Positions 17,253 to 26,121 of a DNA stretch of 64,000 nt are shown in pieces (position 1 is the stretch's first letter; every line of letters starts with the position of its first letter). The DNA is from Flavobacterium pectinovorum (GTDB lineage: Bacteria > Bacteroidota > Bacteroidia > Flavobacteriales > Flavobacteriaceae). The DNA lies in contig NZ_JAFEVZ010000003.1 in the NCBI RefSeq assembly GCF_022802975.1, forward strand, positions 1 through 64,000. The letters run 5' to 3'. The notes under the pieces were generated by a model. It was given only the letters and a program-made list of their open reading frames with translations, was not told the DNA's origin and did not search any database. The translations under genes were made by a program, and so were the position numbers.

Positions 17253-18809
17253 ATGTCAGTATATAAAAAAACAGCAATCGGTGTAATTTCTCTTTTTCTA
17301 ATTCTGATTTTGGCAAATATCGGCCTGAATTACTGGATTAAAAAACAGCTTCCTATTATTATTCATGAGAAAAACAAAACGGTCTATAATATCAATTACG
17401 AAAAAATTGAAGTTTCTCTTTTTTCCCGAAATATCTATGCCGAAACCTTATTAGTAAGCCCGAAGAATCAGCCGAAAGACAGTAAAAACGGGCTTTTTTC
17501 TAAAATTGAATCTATTACAATCAAACATTTTAATATTTGGGATTTGGCTTTTCGCGACATTATTCAGGCTGAAAGCATTATTATCAATAAACCCAGAGTT
17601 ATTTTATATAAAAAAGGCGAAAAATTACTGAATAACAGCCAAAGTATTAAAAGTCAAATTTTTGAACCGTTTCGCAAAATTGTCGCCGTTTCGAATATTT
17701 ACTTAAATGACGGAACTGTAGATGTTATTTCTTTAGATACACAAAAACCTATTTTCAGCATTAAAAAAATCATTCTGAAATTAGAAGGAATTTTGCTAAC
17801 CGATGCCACTTTAAAAGAAAAAATTCCGTTGCAATACAAAAGTTATGCTTTGGTTGTTGATAGCTTATTTTACAGACCAAGTGCTTTTTATCATATCAAT
17901 ATTGGAAAAATAAGTACTGAAAAGAACTTTTTAAAAATCAATAATTTCTCTAATCTTCCGCAATTTAACCGACCAGATTTTATCAAACGCCTAGATACAG
18001 AAAAAGATATTTATACACTGAAATTTGATTCGGCACAAATATCAAAAATGGACTGGGGCTTCAAGAATGATCGTTTTTTCTTCAAGGCAAATTCAATTGT
18101 AATCAATCATTTTGATGCCAATATATACCGTGGCAAAATGCCAAAAGACGATTTGAGCAAAAAATACCTGTACAATCATTTATTGCGAAATATAAAATTT
18201 CCGCTTCAAATTGATACGTTACAGGTTTTAAAATCGAAACTGGTTTATGAAGAAGAAATTGATTTTTCTAAAGGACCCGGAATTTTAAATTTTGATAAAT
18301 TCAATTTACAGGCAACCAATCTTCAAAGTGGTTTTGGTTTAAAAAAAACAAACGATGTTAAGATTAAAGTAAATTGTATTTTCATGAAAACATCTCCTCT
18401 AAATGTTGATTGGAATTTTAATGTTTTGGATAAAAACGACGGTTTTCACATTCAGGGTATAATTTCAAATTTTGATGTTGCGGCAATGGGCAGATTCAGC
18501 AAACCTTATATGAACGCCTCATTTACCGGAGTTTTTAATAAATATCGTTTTGATTTTTATGGAAATGATGCTATTTCAAAAGGAAATGCTTCTTTGGATT
18601 ATGATGCTCTTAAGGTAAAATTATACCAAAAGAAAAACCCTGAAAAAGAAGCTAAACTAAAATCGGCAATTGCTAATTTATTAGTCAAAAACGACTCAAA
18701 AGAAAAAGCTAAAACTACTGATGTAGAACTTGAACGTATTCAGGAAAAATCATTCTACAACTTTTTATGGAGAAGCATCGCCGAATCTTTGAAGAAGATT
18801 TTGATTTAG
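17253..18809 (+). CDS. AsmA/DUF748-like inner-membrane-anchored protein
   Basis: This 518-residue protein has one N-terminal membrane helix (VISLFLILILANIGLNYWI) and a long, beta-rich domain on the periplasmic side. Repeating patterns such as IIINKPRVILYKKGEKLL and YLNDGTVDVISLDTQKPIF resemble AsmA/YhdP/DUF748 proteins. The C-terminal region has GNASLDYDALKVKLY and a basic tail with a final hydrophobic segment. AsmA-like proteins are bridge-like lipid-transport proteins between inner and outer membrane; this function is assumed by family only. The gene is divergent from the penicillin acylase gene (116 bp between starts) and followed after 83 bp by the next plus-strand gene. Confidence 0.65.
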   Translation: MSVYKKTAIGVISLFLILILANIGLNYWIKKQLPIIIHEKNKTVYNINYEKIEVSLFSRNIYAETLLVSPKNQPKDSKNGLFSKIESITIKHFNIWDLAFRDIIQAESIIINKPRVILYKKGEKLLNNSQSIKSQIFEPFRKIVAVSNIYLNDGTVDVISLDTQKPIFSIKKIILKLEGILLTDATLKEKIPLQYKSYALVVDSLFYRPSAFYHINIGKISTEKNFLKINNFSNLPQFNRPDFIKRLDTEKDIYTLKFDSAQISKMDWGFKNDRFFFKANSIVINHFDANIYRGKMPKDDLSKKYLYNHLLRNIKFPLQIDTLQVLKSKLVYEEEIDFSKGPGILNFDKFNLQATNLQSGFGLKKTNDVKIKVNCIFMKTSPLNVDWNFNVLDKNDGFHIQGIISNFDVAAMGRFSKPYMNASFTGVFNKYRFDFYGNDAISKGNASLDYDALKVKLYQKKNPEKEAKLKSAIANLLVKNDSKEKAKTTDVELERIQEKSFYNFLWRSIAESLKKILI

Positions 18810-18892
18810 ACTTCCAATTGTAAACCTGACAATTATCAGGTTTAGAGAAAATGTTTTTTTCAATCTTTGTTTTTATTTTAATCTGAAAACAA

Positions 18893-20686
18893 ATGACAAA
18901 GAAACCTTTACATACTTTTCATATTCCGGTAATGGGGCTTGCTTATACGATTGACAGCCCTATTCGTGTGGCGCAATTCGGAATTTCGTCAGTAATTTCG
19001 ATTGCCGATGATGATTTGATTGAAAAGATGCGTAATTTTTACAGTACTAAATTCAACCTTCCGTATGAAGAAATAACGCAAAAATTTCACGATTACAGAG
19101 CCGAACGTATTACTTCCTATTTAAATTTAGTTGATAAACTCGTAAAACAGAAATTCGAAAATTTTAAAGAAGAATTAGCCGAAAGTAAAACTGCCTTAGA
19201 AAACTTTATTTCGATGTTACCCAATACATCGGACATCAAAAAAGGTTTTCAAAATTTACTTGAAGACGGAATATCTTTTAAAGAAAACATTCAAAATTAT
19301 GTCGAAACACATCTTTTCCCGGGAGAAATTGATGTAAACATCATGACGAAATTAGACAAAGATAATTTTGTTAAAAACCAGCAGCTTCCTGTTGAATTTA
19401 ATGATGCACATGCCGCTTTAAGAGGTTTTGCGAACAGTAATATCGAATCTTCGGTTGTGCTTTCTGCAGGAATGAACCCGAGACTTTACAGTTATTTTGA
19501 AAACTTCAGTGATTTTTTTCCTAACGAAAACAATCAGCTCAGGAAAAAAATCACTTTAAAAGTCAGTGACTTTAGATCTGCGATGATTCAGGGGAATTTT
19601 TTAGCAAAAAAAGGCCTTTGGGTTTCTGAATACCGAATTGAATCCGGATTAAATTGTGGCGGACATGCTTTTGCTACTGACGGACTTTTATTAGGTACAA
19701 TTCTGGAAGAATTCAAACAGAAAAAAGAGCAATTAATTCAGTCTTCTCATGAATTAATGATAAAAGCTCTGCAACAAAAAAATGTATATTTCCCTGATCT
19801 GCCTTTAGAATTAAAAATTACTGTTCAGGGAGGCGTTGGAACGGCAGAAGAACATGAGTTTTTACTGGATAATTACAATGTTGACTCTGTGGGCTGGGGA
19901 TCGCCTTTTTTATTGGTTTCTGAAGCGACCTCTGTAGATCATGAAACCCGAAATTTATTGATAAATGCTAAAGACGAAGATTTATATTTAAGCCATATTT
20001 CACCATTGGGTGTTCCGTTTAATACTTTGCGCGGCACTTCAAATGAAATTTTAAAACAAAAACGAATTCAGGACAATAAGGCCGGAAGTTCCTGTCCAAA
20101 AAAATTCCTTGCGTTAAGTAAAGAATATGATTCACACGGAATTTGTACTGCTTCAAAAAAATATCAGGACATTAAACTGGAAGAACTGCAGGCCATAAAA
20201 AACACTATGTCACTAACTGCTTTTGAGAACGCCAAAACTAAAATTACAGAGAAATCCTGTTTGTGTGTTGGTTTAGCAAATGCCTCTTATTTAGAAAATG
20301 ATATTAAAATAAAAGGGCAGGCTCAAGGGGTTGTTGTTTGTCCGGGCCCCAACATGGCCTATTTTGATCAGGAAGTTTCTTTAAAAGATATGTTACAGCA
20401 TATTTACGGAAACAAATCGGTTTTGAGAGGTTCAAATCGTCCTAATATGTTCGTCAAAGAATTGAAGATGTACGTTGATTATCTTAAAAATGAAATTGAA
20501 AATATTAGTGAAGAAATGACAACTTCGCAGCTTAAAAAATGGAATACTTTTAAAGCCAATCTTTTTGATGGAATCGCTTATTATCAAAATTTATTAGACT
20601 CAACATTTTATTTTAAAAATGAAACTGCTCAAATAAAACAACAGCTTGATTTTTATAAAACAGCATTGGCTGCAATTAAAATCTAA
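18893..20686 (+). CDS. Unrecognised protein: FMN TIM-barrel-like with Cys-rich C-terminal part
   Basis: This 597-residue protein is not a family I can name. The start IPVMGLAYTIDSPIRVAQFG resembles the first strand of nitronate monooxygenase/FabK-type FMN barrels. SGLNCGGHAFATDG (251-264) recalls their AGGH motif. VQGGVGTAEE...VGWGSPFLLVSEAT (311-346) recalls the FMN-phosphate-binding end of the barrel. Six cysteines stand in motif-like settings: C255, C401 (SSCPKK), C418 (GICTAS), C456 and C458 (SCLCVGLA), C483 (VCPGPNMA). The last five could hold an Fe-S cluster. A helical insert covers about 60-140. Cytoplasmic, no signal. The function is open; the enzyme class is inference. Confidence 0.6.
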   Translation: MTKKPLHTFHIPVMGLAYTIDSPIRVAQFGISSVISIADDDLIEKMRNFYSTKFNLPYEEITQKFHDYRAERITSYLNLVDKLVKQKFENFKEELAESKTALENFISMLPNTSDIKKGFQNLLEDGISFKENIQNYVETHLFPGEIDVNIMTKLDKDNFVKNQQLPVEFNDAHAALRGFANSNIESSVVLSAGMNPRLYSYFENFSDFFPNENNQLRKKITLKVSDFRSAMIQGNFLAKKGLWVSEYRIESGLNCGGHAFATDGLLLGTILEEFKQKKEQLIQSSHELMIKALQQKNVYFPDLPLELKITVQGGVGTAEEHEFLLDNYNVDSVGWGSPFLLVSEATSVDHETRNLLINAKDEDLYLSHISPLGVPFNTLRGTSNEILKQKRIQDNKAGSSCPKKFLALSKEYDSHGICTASKKYQDIKLEELQAIKNTMSLTAFENAKTKITEKSCLCVGLANASYLENDIKIKGQAQGVVVCPGPNMAYFDQEVSLKDMLQHIYGNKSVLRGSNRPNMFVKELKMYVDYLKNEIENISEEMTTSQLKKWNTFKANLFDGIAYYQNLLDSTFYFKNETAQIKQQLDFYKTALAAIKI

Positions 20687-20706
20687 TGCTAAAATTGTTA
20701 AAAACT

Positions 20707-20740
20707 CAAAACCCCAAATTCAATTGAATTTGGGGTTTTG
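20707..20740. terminator. Perfect 34-bp palindrome acting as bidirectional terminator
   Basis: The half CAAAACCCCAAATTCAA is followed directly by its exact complement with no loop. It lies between convergent genes ending at 20686 (+) and 20766 (-). There is little T-tract beyond the stem. Confidence 0.75.
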
Positions 20741-20765
20741 ATATTTACAGAGATTTAAAAATCTA

Positions 20766-21209
20766 TTATTCTTTCTTTTTACTTCCATCAATAATAGCTC
20801 CTGTTCCTGCTCCAACACCAGCTCCGGCCAAACCACCAATAATGGCTCCTTCTCCTTTTTTCTTACTGACAGCAGCTCCTGTTATTGCTCCAACTCCGGC
20901 ACCAATTACCGCACCTTTTGCCGTAGAACTCCAGCCTTTCTTTTTAGCGGGAGCAGCTGTAGTTGTTCTATCTTGCTGATGTACGACCACCACTTTTTGT
21001 GCTTCTGCTTTAGCTCTTTCTTCCGCTTTTTCTTTTTCCTCCTGCAAATTAGCCATTTCAGTTTTCATTGAATCAATAACTCTTTGCTTATTAATTTCAA
21101 CTTTCATTGAATCAATACTGGCTTGTTTTGCTTTATTTATGTCTTCTTTACTTTGATTTTGACAAGAAGTTATAAATATTGCTGCTAATAAAACAAATAA
21201 GGCTTTCAT
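20766..21209 (-). CDS. Glycine-zipper lipoprotein
   Basis: This 147-residue protein has a lipoprotein signal (LLAAIFITSC, Cys 16), then a charged coiled-coil stretch (about 20-75) with two near-identical copies of INK..VIDSMK.E. A short linker follows, then a C-terminal glycine zipper (GAVIGAGVGAITGAAV ... GAIIGGLAGAGVGAGTGAII). Glycine-zipper segments pack tightly in membranes; relatives are YMGG-like outer-membrane lipoproteins. The coiled coil could make it oligomeric. The specific role is unknown. The nearest gene on its strand, kynU, is 360 bp upstream of it in transcription direction only in reverse order, so it is a single-gene unit. Confidence 0.8.
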   Translation of the reverse strand: MKALFVLLAAIFITSCQNQSKEDINKAKQASIDSMKVEINKQRVIDSMKTEMANLQEEKEKAEERAKAEAQKVVVVHQQDRTTTAAPAKKKGWSSTAKGAVIGAGVGAITGAAVSKKKGEGAIIGGLAGAGVGAGTGAIIDGSKKKE

Positions 21210-21332
21210 GGTTGTAGTTTTTAGAAATTATTATACTACAAAATACGGAATATACACCGTACCGATTATTACATGATTTTTGAAAAACGTTATAAGATTA
21301 GAATATTTTGTTTTGTTTCACACAGAATGGTT

Positions 21333-21564
21333 TAATCTCGTAAAGTCGCAAAGTTTTATTTGCCACAGCTTAAAAGATTTTAAATACGCTGGAAATTTTT
21401 CTCGCAGATTTTGCAGATTAAGCGAATTATTCTTTGATAAACTTTTCAAAAAACCTGCAGAATCTGAGTGAAAAAAATGTATCTTTTAATATCATTTTTG
21501 AGAAACGATACGATTAATTATTTCTTTAAATAAAACTTTTCGCCTTTTCGACTTTGCGAGATTA
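21333..21564. repeat. Nested imperfect inverted repeat filling the spacer downstream of kynU
   Basis: The outer arms (TAATCTCGTAAAGTCGCAAAG at 21333, reverse complement ending at 21564) enclose inner arms with TCGCAGATTTTGCAG and CTGCAGAATCTGAG. The same kind of cgcag/gcaaag wording occurs at 54255-54376. No gene is supported in 21210-21570; a 63-codon reading frame through it is judged spurious. Confidence 0.55.
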
Positions 21565-21570
21565 TTCTTT

Positions 21571-22845
21571 TTACTTCCCTAAAATTCCTTTTTTCAGAAT
21601 CTGTCCAAAATCGTACATATCTTCAAAAGAACAATATAAAGGAACCGGTGCTAAACGAATAACATTAGGTTCACGCCAGTCTGTAATAACTCCGTTTTTC
21701 ATTAAATAATCAAATAGGCTTCTTCCTTCTCCGTGTAAAAAAACAGATAATTGACACGCTCTTTCTTCAGGGTTTGAAGGCGTAATAATTTCGAAAGTAC
21801 TATCAACTTCCTTATCAATTTCATGCAGGATAAATTCTAAATAAGAGGTGATTTTATCTCTTTTTGCAATTAAAGCATCCATTCCAACCTCAGCAAACAT
21901 TTCTACCGAAGCTAAATAGGGAGCCAAAGAAAGTACCGGTAAATTACTAATCTGCCAGCCTCCTGCTCCATTTACAGGATCAAAATTAGGTTCCATTTTA
22001 AAACGGCGCTCTTTGTTATGTCCCCACCAGCCTGCAAATCTTGGCAAATCTGAATTATGATGTTTTTGGTGTACAAAACAGCCGGAAGCATTACCCGGTC
22101 CTGAATTCATGTATTTGTAACTGCACCAGGCAGCAAAATCGACATTCCAGTCGTGAAGTTCTAATTTGATATTTCCGGCTGCGTGCGCCAAATCCCAACC
22201 TACTTTTGCACCTGCTTTTTGTCCTGCAGCTGTAATGGTTTTAATATCAAAAACTTGTCCTGTATAATAATTTACTCCTCCAATTAAGACCAAAGCCAGC
22301 TCATCACCCACTTCTTCAATTTTTTCCAGAACATCCTCCAAACGAATATTGTGTTCGCCCTCACGACGTTTGATTTCTACAATAGCATCTTCCGGTTTGT
22401 ATCCATGAAAATCTACCTGACTCTGAAACATATACTGATCTGAAGGGAATGCTTTTTCTTCGCAGATAATTTTATAACGTTTCCCTTTTGGCTGATAAAA
22501 AGAAACCATCAGCAAATGAAGGTTTACGGTTAGCGTATTCATTACCGTAATTTCTGAAGGTAATGCTCCTACAATTTTACTCAAAGGTTCCGGGAATCTC
22601 TCCTGATAATCCCACCATGGTTTTTCAGCATAAAAATGACCTTCTACCGCAAGATCTGCCCAGTCCTTCATTATTTCATCAATATAGGCTTTGGTACGTT
22701 TTGGCTGTAATCCTAAAGAATTCCCCGTGAAATAAATAACACGTTTGTCATTTACTTTCGGAAAAATAAACTGATCCTGATAATGATTTAGAACGTCTTG
22801 TGAGTCGAGTTGTCTGGCGAATTCGCGTGTATTTTGAAAAGTCAT
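21571..22845 (-). CDS. kynU: Kynureninase
   Basis: This PLP enzyme cleaves kynurenine or 3-hydroxykynurenine to anthranilate or 3-hydroxyanthranilate plus alanine. From the chosen start it has 424 residues. The N-terminal IYFTGNSLGLQPK is the kynureninase hallmark. VNYYTGQVFD and WDLAHAAGN (Asp and His contacting PLP) follow, and the PLP Lys is in WCSYKYMNSGPG. The C-terminal DWREPNVIRLAPVPLYCSFED is also typical. An earlier ATG at 22875 would add a hydrophobic stub (LFLLHKIKT) not seen in relatives, so I chose 22845. It belongs with kmo in the kynurenine pathway, though the two genes are 8 kb apart. Confidence 0.95.
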   Translation of the reverse strand: MTFQNTREFARQLDSQDVLNHYQDQFIFPKVNDKRVIYFTGNSLGLQPKRTKAYIDEIMKDWADLAVEGHFYAEKPWWDYQERFPEPLSKIVGALPSEITVMNTLTVNLHLLMVSFYQPKGKRYKIICEEKAFPSDQYMFQSQVDFHGYKPEDAIVEIKRREGEHNIRLEDVLEKIEEVGDELALVLIGGVNYYTGQVFDIKTITAAGQKAGAKVGWDLAHAAGNIKLELHDWNVDFAAWCSYKYMNSGPGNASGCFVHQKHHNSDLPRFAGWWGHNKERRFKMEPNFDPVNGAGGWQISNLPVLSLAPYLASVEMFAEVGMDALIAKRDKITSYLEFILHEIDKEVDSTFEIITPSNPEERACQLSVFLHGEGRSLFDYLMKNGVITDWREPNVIRLAPVPLYCSFEDMYDFGQILKKGILGK

Positions 22846-22903
22846 TGTTTTTATTTTGTGCAGTAAAAATAACAAAAAATGGTCTAAAAGTTTGTTATTT
22901 TTT

Positions 22904-22979
22904 TGTTTCAGGTTTCAAGTTTCAGGTTTCAGGTTAGCTCAACGGTACGTTTAACTTGAAACCTGAAACTTGAAACTTA
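22904..22979. repeat. Word-repeat inverted spacer (GTTTCAGG family)
   Basis: The arm at 22912-22936 (GTTTCAAGTTTCAGG onwards) and the arm at 22952-22976 are reverse complements over 25 bp with one mismatch. Each arm is itself an iteration of TTTCAGG/TTTCAAG. The loop is 15 nt. It lies between queA and kynU on the same strand and could be a terminator or a transcribed hairpin. Confidence 0.6.
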
Positions 22980-22998
22980 CAAAAACCCTTTTAAACAA

Positions 22999-23023
22999 AA
23001 AACCCATCATCACTGACAGGTTT
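22999..23023 (-). terminator. Weak terminator candidate after queA
   Basis: On the minus strand AAACC...GGTTT form a short stem followed by TTTTTT. The stem is only about five pairs, so this is a tentative call. Confidence 0.35.
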
Positions 23024-23044
23024 CTTAAATTTATGTTTTTCAGA

Positions 23045-24094
23045 TTAGATGATTAACATCGCATCACCGTAAGAATAAAATTTGTATCCTTCTTTGATTG
23101 CTTCATCGTAAGCTTTTTTCATTAAATCATGTCCACAAAAAGCTGAAATCATCATTAATAATGTTGATTTTGGCGTGTGAAAATTGGTAATCATGCAATT
23201 TGCAATACTAAAATCGTGAGGAGGAAAAATGAATTTATTTGTCCATCCTTCGTAAGGATTTAATGTGCTTTGAGATGATACAGAACTTTCAATGGCACGC
23301 ATTGAAGTAGTTCCTACAGCACAAATACGTTTTTTCTTGGCTTTTGCTTCGTTTACGATATCACAAGCTTGCTGATTAATAATCAATTCTTCAGAATCCA
23401 TTTTGTGTTTCGACAAATCTTCAACCTCAACCGGATTAAAAGTTCCTAAACCAACATGAAGTGTTACTTCAGCAAAATTCACTCCTTTGATTTCCAGTTT
23501 TTTCAAAAGATGTTTTGAGAAGTGTAAACCTGCAGTTGGTGCCGCTACCGCTCCTTCTTCTTTTGCATAAATAGTCTGGTATCTTTCTGCATCTTCCGGA
23601 GTTACTTCACGGCTGATGTATTTTGGAATTGGAGTTTCTCCAAGTTCTGTCAATTTATTTCTGAATTCTTCGTAAGAACCATCATATAAAAAACGTAAAG
23701 TTCTACCACGAGAAGTAGTATTGTCAATTACCTCAGCCACTAAAGAATCGTCATCACCGAAATAAAGTTTGTTTCCGATACGAATTTTTCTTGCCGGATC
23801 AACCAAAACATCCCAAAGACGTTGTTCTGAGTTTAATTCTCTTAATAAGAACACTTCGATTCTTGCTCCTGTTTTTTCTTTATTTCCGTACAAACGTGCA
23901 GGGAAAACTTTTGTATTATTTAGAATTAAAACGTCTCCGTCATCAAAATAGTTGATTACGTCTTTAAACATTTTATGTTCGATAGTGTTCTTTTTTCGAT
24001 CGATTACCATTAAACGAGACTCATCTCTGTTTTCTGCCGGGAATTCTGCTAAAAGTTCTTTTGGTAAATTGAAACTGAAGTGTGATAATTTCAT
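23045..24094 (-). CDS. queA: tRNA preQ1(34) S-adenosylmethionine ribosyltransferase-isomerase QueA
   Basis: This enzyme transfers and rearranges the ribosyl part of SAM onto preQ1 in tRNA to give epoxyqueuosine. Its 349 residues start with [27 protein letters not shown], the QueA start. It contains [27 protein letters not shown] (active-site region) and [12 protein letters not shown], and ends in [32 protein letters not shown]. All family motifs and the usual length are present. It is downstream of aroA on the same strand, but a 340-bp gap with its own terminator separates them. Confidence 0.97.
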   Translation of the reverse strand: MKLSHFSFNLPKELLAEFPAENRDESRLMVIDRKKNTIEHKMFKDVINYFDDGDVLILNNTKVFPARLYGNKEKTGARIEVFLLRELNSEQRLWDVLVDPARKIRIGNKLYFGDDDSLVAEVIDNTTSRGRTLRFLYDGSYEEFRNKLTELGETPIPKYISREVTPEDAERYQTIYAKEEGAVAAPTAGLHFSKHLLKKLEIKGVNFAEVTLHVGLGTFNPVEVEDLSKHKMDSEELIINQQACDIVNEAKAKKKRICAVGTTSMRAIESSVSSQSTLNPYEGWTNKFIFPPHDFSIANCMITNFHTPKSTLLMMISAFCGHDLMKKAYDEAIKEGYKFYSYGDAMLII

Positions 24095-24260
24095 ATTTGA
24101 ATTGTTGATTTTAAAATGTAACTTTTAGATTTTGTATCTAAAATTGTAAATCGTGTGCAAATATACGATTGTGAGACAGGCGTTGTCAAGTGTTTTGCTG
24201 TTTATTTTCAAAAGTCGTTGATTCAGTGGTGTTTCGACAACATCAAAAACGTTTTTTTCC

Positions 24261-24426
24261 ACCATATAAGTGATATAAGTTCATTTAATTTGAATTTCTG
24301 AAAATTAGTGCGTGTTTTTATTTGGCTAAAGCCGAAAAAGTAATCATAAAAAAACCTCCAATTAAAAACTGGAGGTTATTCAAATTATGTCATTTTATTT
24401 AAATGAACTTGTATTTCTTATATGGT
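24261..24426. repeat. ACCATATAAG inverted repeat pair flanking the aroA terminator
   Basis: The 30-nt element at 24261-24290 (ACCATATAAGTGATATAAGT onwards) recurs inverted at 24397-24426 with 25 of 30 matches, so the two can pair around the terminator at 24353-24377. A third copy starts at 56004. The rest of the gap 24095-24434 holds nothing I can name. Confidence 0.6.
24353..24377 (-). terminator. Terminator of aroA
   Basis: The stem AACCTCCA / TGGAGGTT (one unpaired edge) is followed on the minus strand by seven T. It is 58 bp after the aroA stop. Confidence 0.85.
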
Positions 24427-24434
24427 TTAAAACT

Positions 24435-25658
24435 TTACAGTTCTGAGATTTCGAAGTTTAATTCTTTTAAATCATTCCAGAAATCAGGATATGATTTTGA
24501 AACTACTTCGGCATTTTCGATGATGATTGGCACTTTTAAAGCTAAAGGAGCAAAAGCCATCGCCATACGGTGATCGTTATAAGTCGCAATTTTCACATTG
24601 TGATTAATCGTATCCGAAAGTCCTAAAGTTAAACTATCATTGGTTACCGAAATATTGGCTCCTAATTTTGTAAGTTCAATTCGAAGCGCTTCAAGTCGGT
24701 CTGTTTCTTTAATTTTTAAAGTATGAAGCCCTGTTAAATGACAGCCAATTCCTAAACCTAAACAAGTTACCACTATCGTTTGTGCAATATCAGGCGTATT
24801 ATTCAGGTCAAAATTTACTGTTTCCAATTTAAAATCAGGCTGTTTCGTCAAAGTCATTTTATTTCCTTCGAAAGTCGTTTTGACACCCATTTTTTCATAA
24901 ATAGAAACCAAAGCAGAATCTCCCTGTAAACTGTTTTCTTTATAACTGCTCAAAGTTATGGATGCAGCATCAGCCAAAGCAACCAAACTAAAAAAATAAG
25001 ATGCCGAGCTCCAGTCAGATTCTACCACCATTTCTTTTGAAACAACAGCTTCTTTTGGATAAACTTTAATGACATTTCCTTCAAAACTGGTTTGAATATC
25101 CAAATCATTCAGTAAGGCCAAAGTCATTTTGATATACGGAATCGAAGTAATTTCGCCTTCTAAAGTTAACTCTAAACCATTCTCTAATTTTGAAGCAACC
25201 AATAAAAGAGCCGAAATATACTGACTGCTTACATTTGCAGCCAAACTTACTTTTGAAGCTGTAACTTTTTTTCCTTTGATTCTTATTGGTGGATAGCCTT
25301 CTTCTTTTTCATAAGAGATTTCAACCCCCAATTGCGCTAAAGCTTCTACTAAAATTTTTATCGGACGTTCCTGCATTCTGCTTGAACCTGTCATTACGAC
25401 TTCGCGACCTTCATTTACTGCAAAATAAGCTGTTAAAAAACGCATCGCAGTTCCGGCATGATGAATATCTACAACCTCATCACTTCCAATCAAAGCTTTT
25501 TGCATTACCTCGCTGTCATCAGAGTTAGAAGTATTAGTCAATGTAATGTTTGGAAACAGTGCTTTTAACAGCAATAAACGATTGGTTTCGCTTTTTGATC
25601 CTGTAACCGCAATCTGACCTTGTAAATTTTTATGATTGGTTTGAAGTAATAAATTCAT
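24435..25658 (-). CDS. aroA: 3-phosphoshikimate 1-carboxyvinyltransferase (EPSP synthase)
   Basis: This shikimate-pathway enzyme joins shikimate-3-phosphate and PEP; it supplies chorismate to the Phe/Tyr operon 16 kb away. Its 407 residues include the substrate-binding TGSKSETNRLLLL at about 18-30, the HHAGTAMRF-like motif (IHHAGTAMRFLTAYF), GSSRMQERPI (Arg contacts to phosphate), SSQYISALLL, NNTPDIAQT, LKIKETDRLEALR and YNDHRMAMAFAPLAL near the end. In the strongly conserved LPGSKSxSNR motif Thr-Glu replaces the usual small residues, as in other Bacteroidota. Somewhat shorter than E. coli AroA but complete. Confidence 0.96.
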   Translation of the reverse strand: MNLLLQTNHKNLQGQIAVTGSKSETNRLLLLKALFPNITLTNTSNSDDSEVMQKALIGSDEVVDIHHAGTAMRFLTAYFAVNEGREVVMTGSSRMQERPIKILVEALAQLGVEISYEKEEGYPPIRIKGKKVTASKVSLAANVSSQYISALLLVASKLENGLELTLEGEITSIPYIKMTLALLNDLDIQTSFEGNVIKVYPKEAVVSKEMVVESDWSSASYFFSLVALADAASITLSSYKENSLQGDSALVSIYEKMGVKTTFEGNKMTLTKQPDFKLETVNFDLNNTPDIAQTIVVTCLGLGIGCHLTGLHTLKIKETDRLEALRIELTKLGANISVTNDSLTLGLSDTINHNVKIATYNDHRMAMAFAPLALKVPIIIENAEVVSKSYPDFWNDLKELNFEISEL

Positions 25659-25679
25659 TTTTATAATTATAAGTTGTAG

Positions 25680-25775
25680 ATTATGAATTATGAATGATTA
25701 AAAACGTAATTCAGACGCGCAATTTACCACTCCCCATTCATAATTCAAAATTCAAAACTCATAATTCAAAACTTA
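25680..25775. repeat. Word-repeat spacer (TTCATAATTC family)
   Basis: The spacer between the MazG-like gene and aroA contains TTATGAATTATGAATG and, inverted, three copies of TTCATAATTC / CTCATAATTC / CAAAACT. They can fold against each other. The aroA promoter must lie here; TTG, 19 nt, TAAATTGC on the minus strand is the best but imperfect candidate. Confidence 0.45.
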
Positions 25776-25792
25776 TGAGTGATATTTCACAA

Positions 25793-26119
25793 TTATTTCA
25801 ATTTATCGTTGTTTTTGTGACGATCTTTATCTCTAACAGACTTTAAATCCATTTTTTTATCAAAAGCGGCCTGCAAATCAATACCGGTTTGATTGGCCAG
25901 ACATAAAACTACAAAAACAACATCGGCCAATTCTTCGCCTAAATCTTTGTTTTTATCGCTTTCTTTTTCGGATTGCTCTCCGTACCTGCGAGCAATAATT
26001 CGGGCAACTTCACCTACTTCTTCTGTAAGCTGTGCCATATTTGTTAATTCGTTAAAATAACGAACACCGTGTTCTTTTATCCAGGTGTCAACCTCTAATT
26101 GTGCATTTTTTAAATCCAT
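25793..26119 (-). CDS. MazG-like nucleotide pyrophosphohydrolase
   Basis: This 108-residue all-helical protein belongs to the MazG/iMazG NTP-PPase group. The metal-binding ExxE...ExxD pattern is visible: LTEEVGEVARIIARR followed by KDLGEELADVVFVVLCLANQ. It is half the length of E. coli MazG and works as a single-domain enzyme, usually a dimer or tetramer. Members clear non-canonical or toxic NTPs; the substrate here is unknown. It begins 2 bp after the last DUF3857 gene, so it is probably the last gene of that operon. Confidence 0.9.
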   Translation of the reverse strand: MDLKNAQLEVDTWIKEHGVRYFNELTNMAQLTEEVGEVARIIARRYGEQSEKESDKNKDLGEELADVVFVVLCLANQTGIDLQAAFDKKMDLKSVRDKDRHKNNDKLK

Positions 26120-26121
26120 TT

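Noticed and set aside
21280..21471. A 63-codon plus-strand frame
   Set aside because: It lies within the nested inverted-repeat spacer, has no recognisable start context and a composition dictated by the repeat words.
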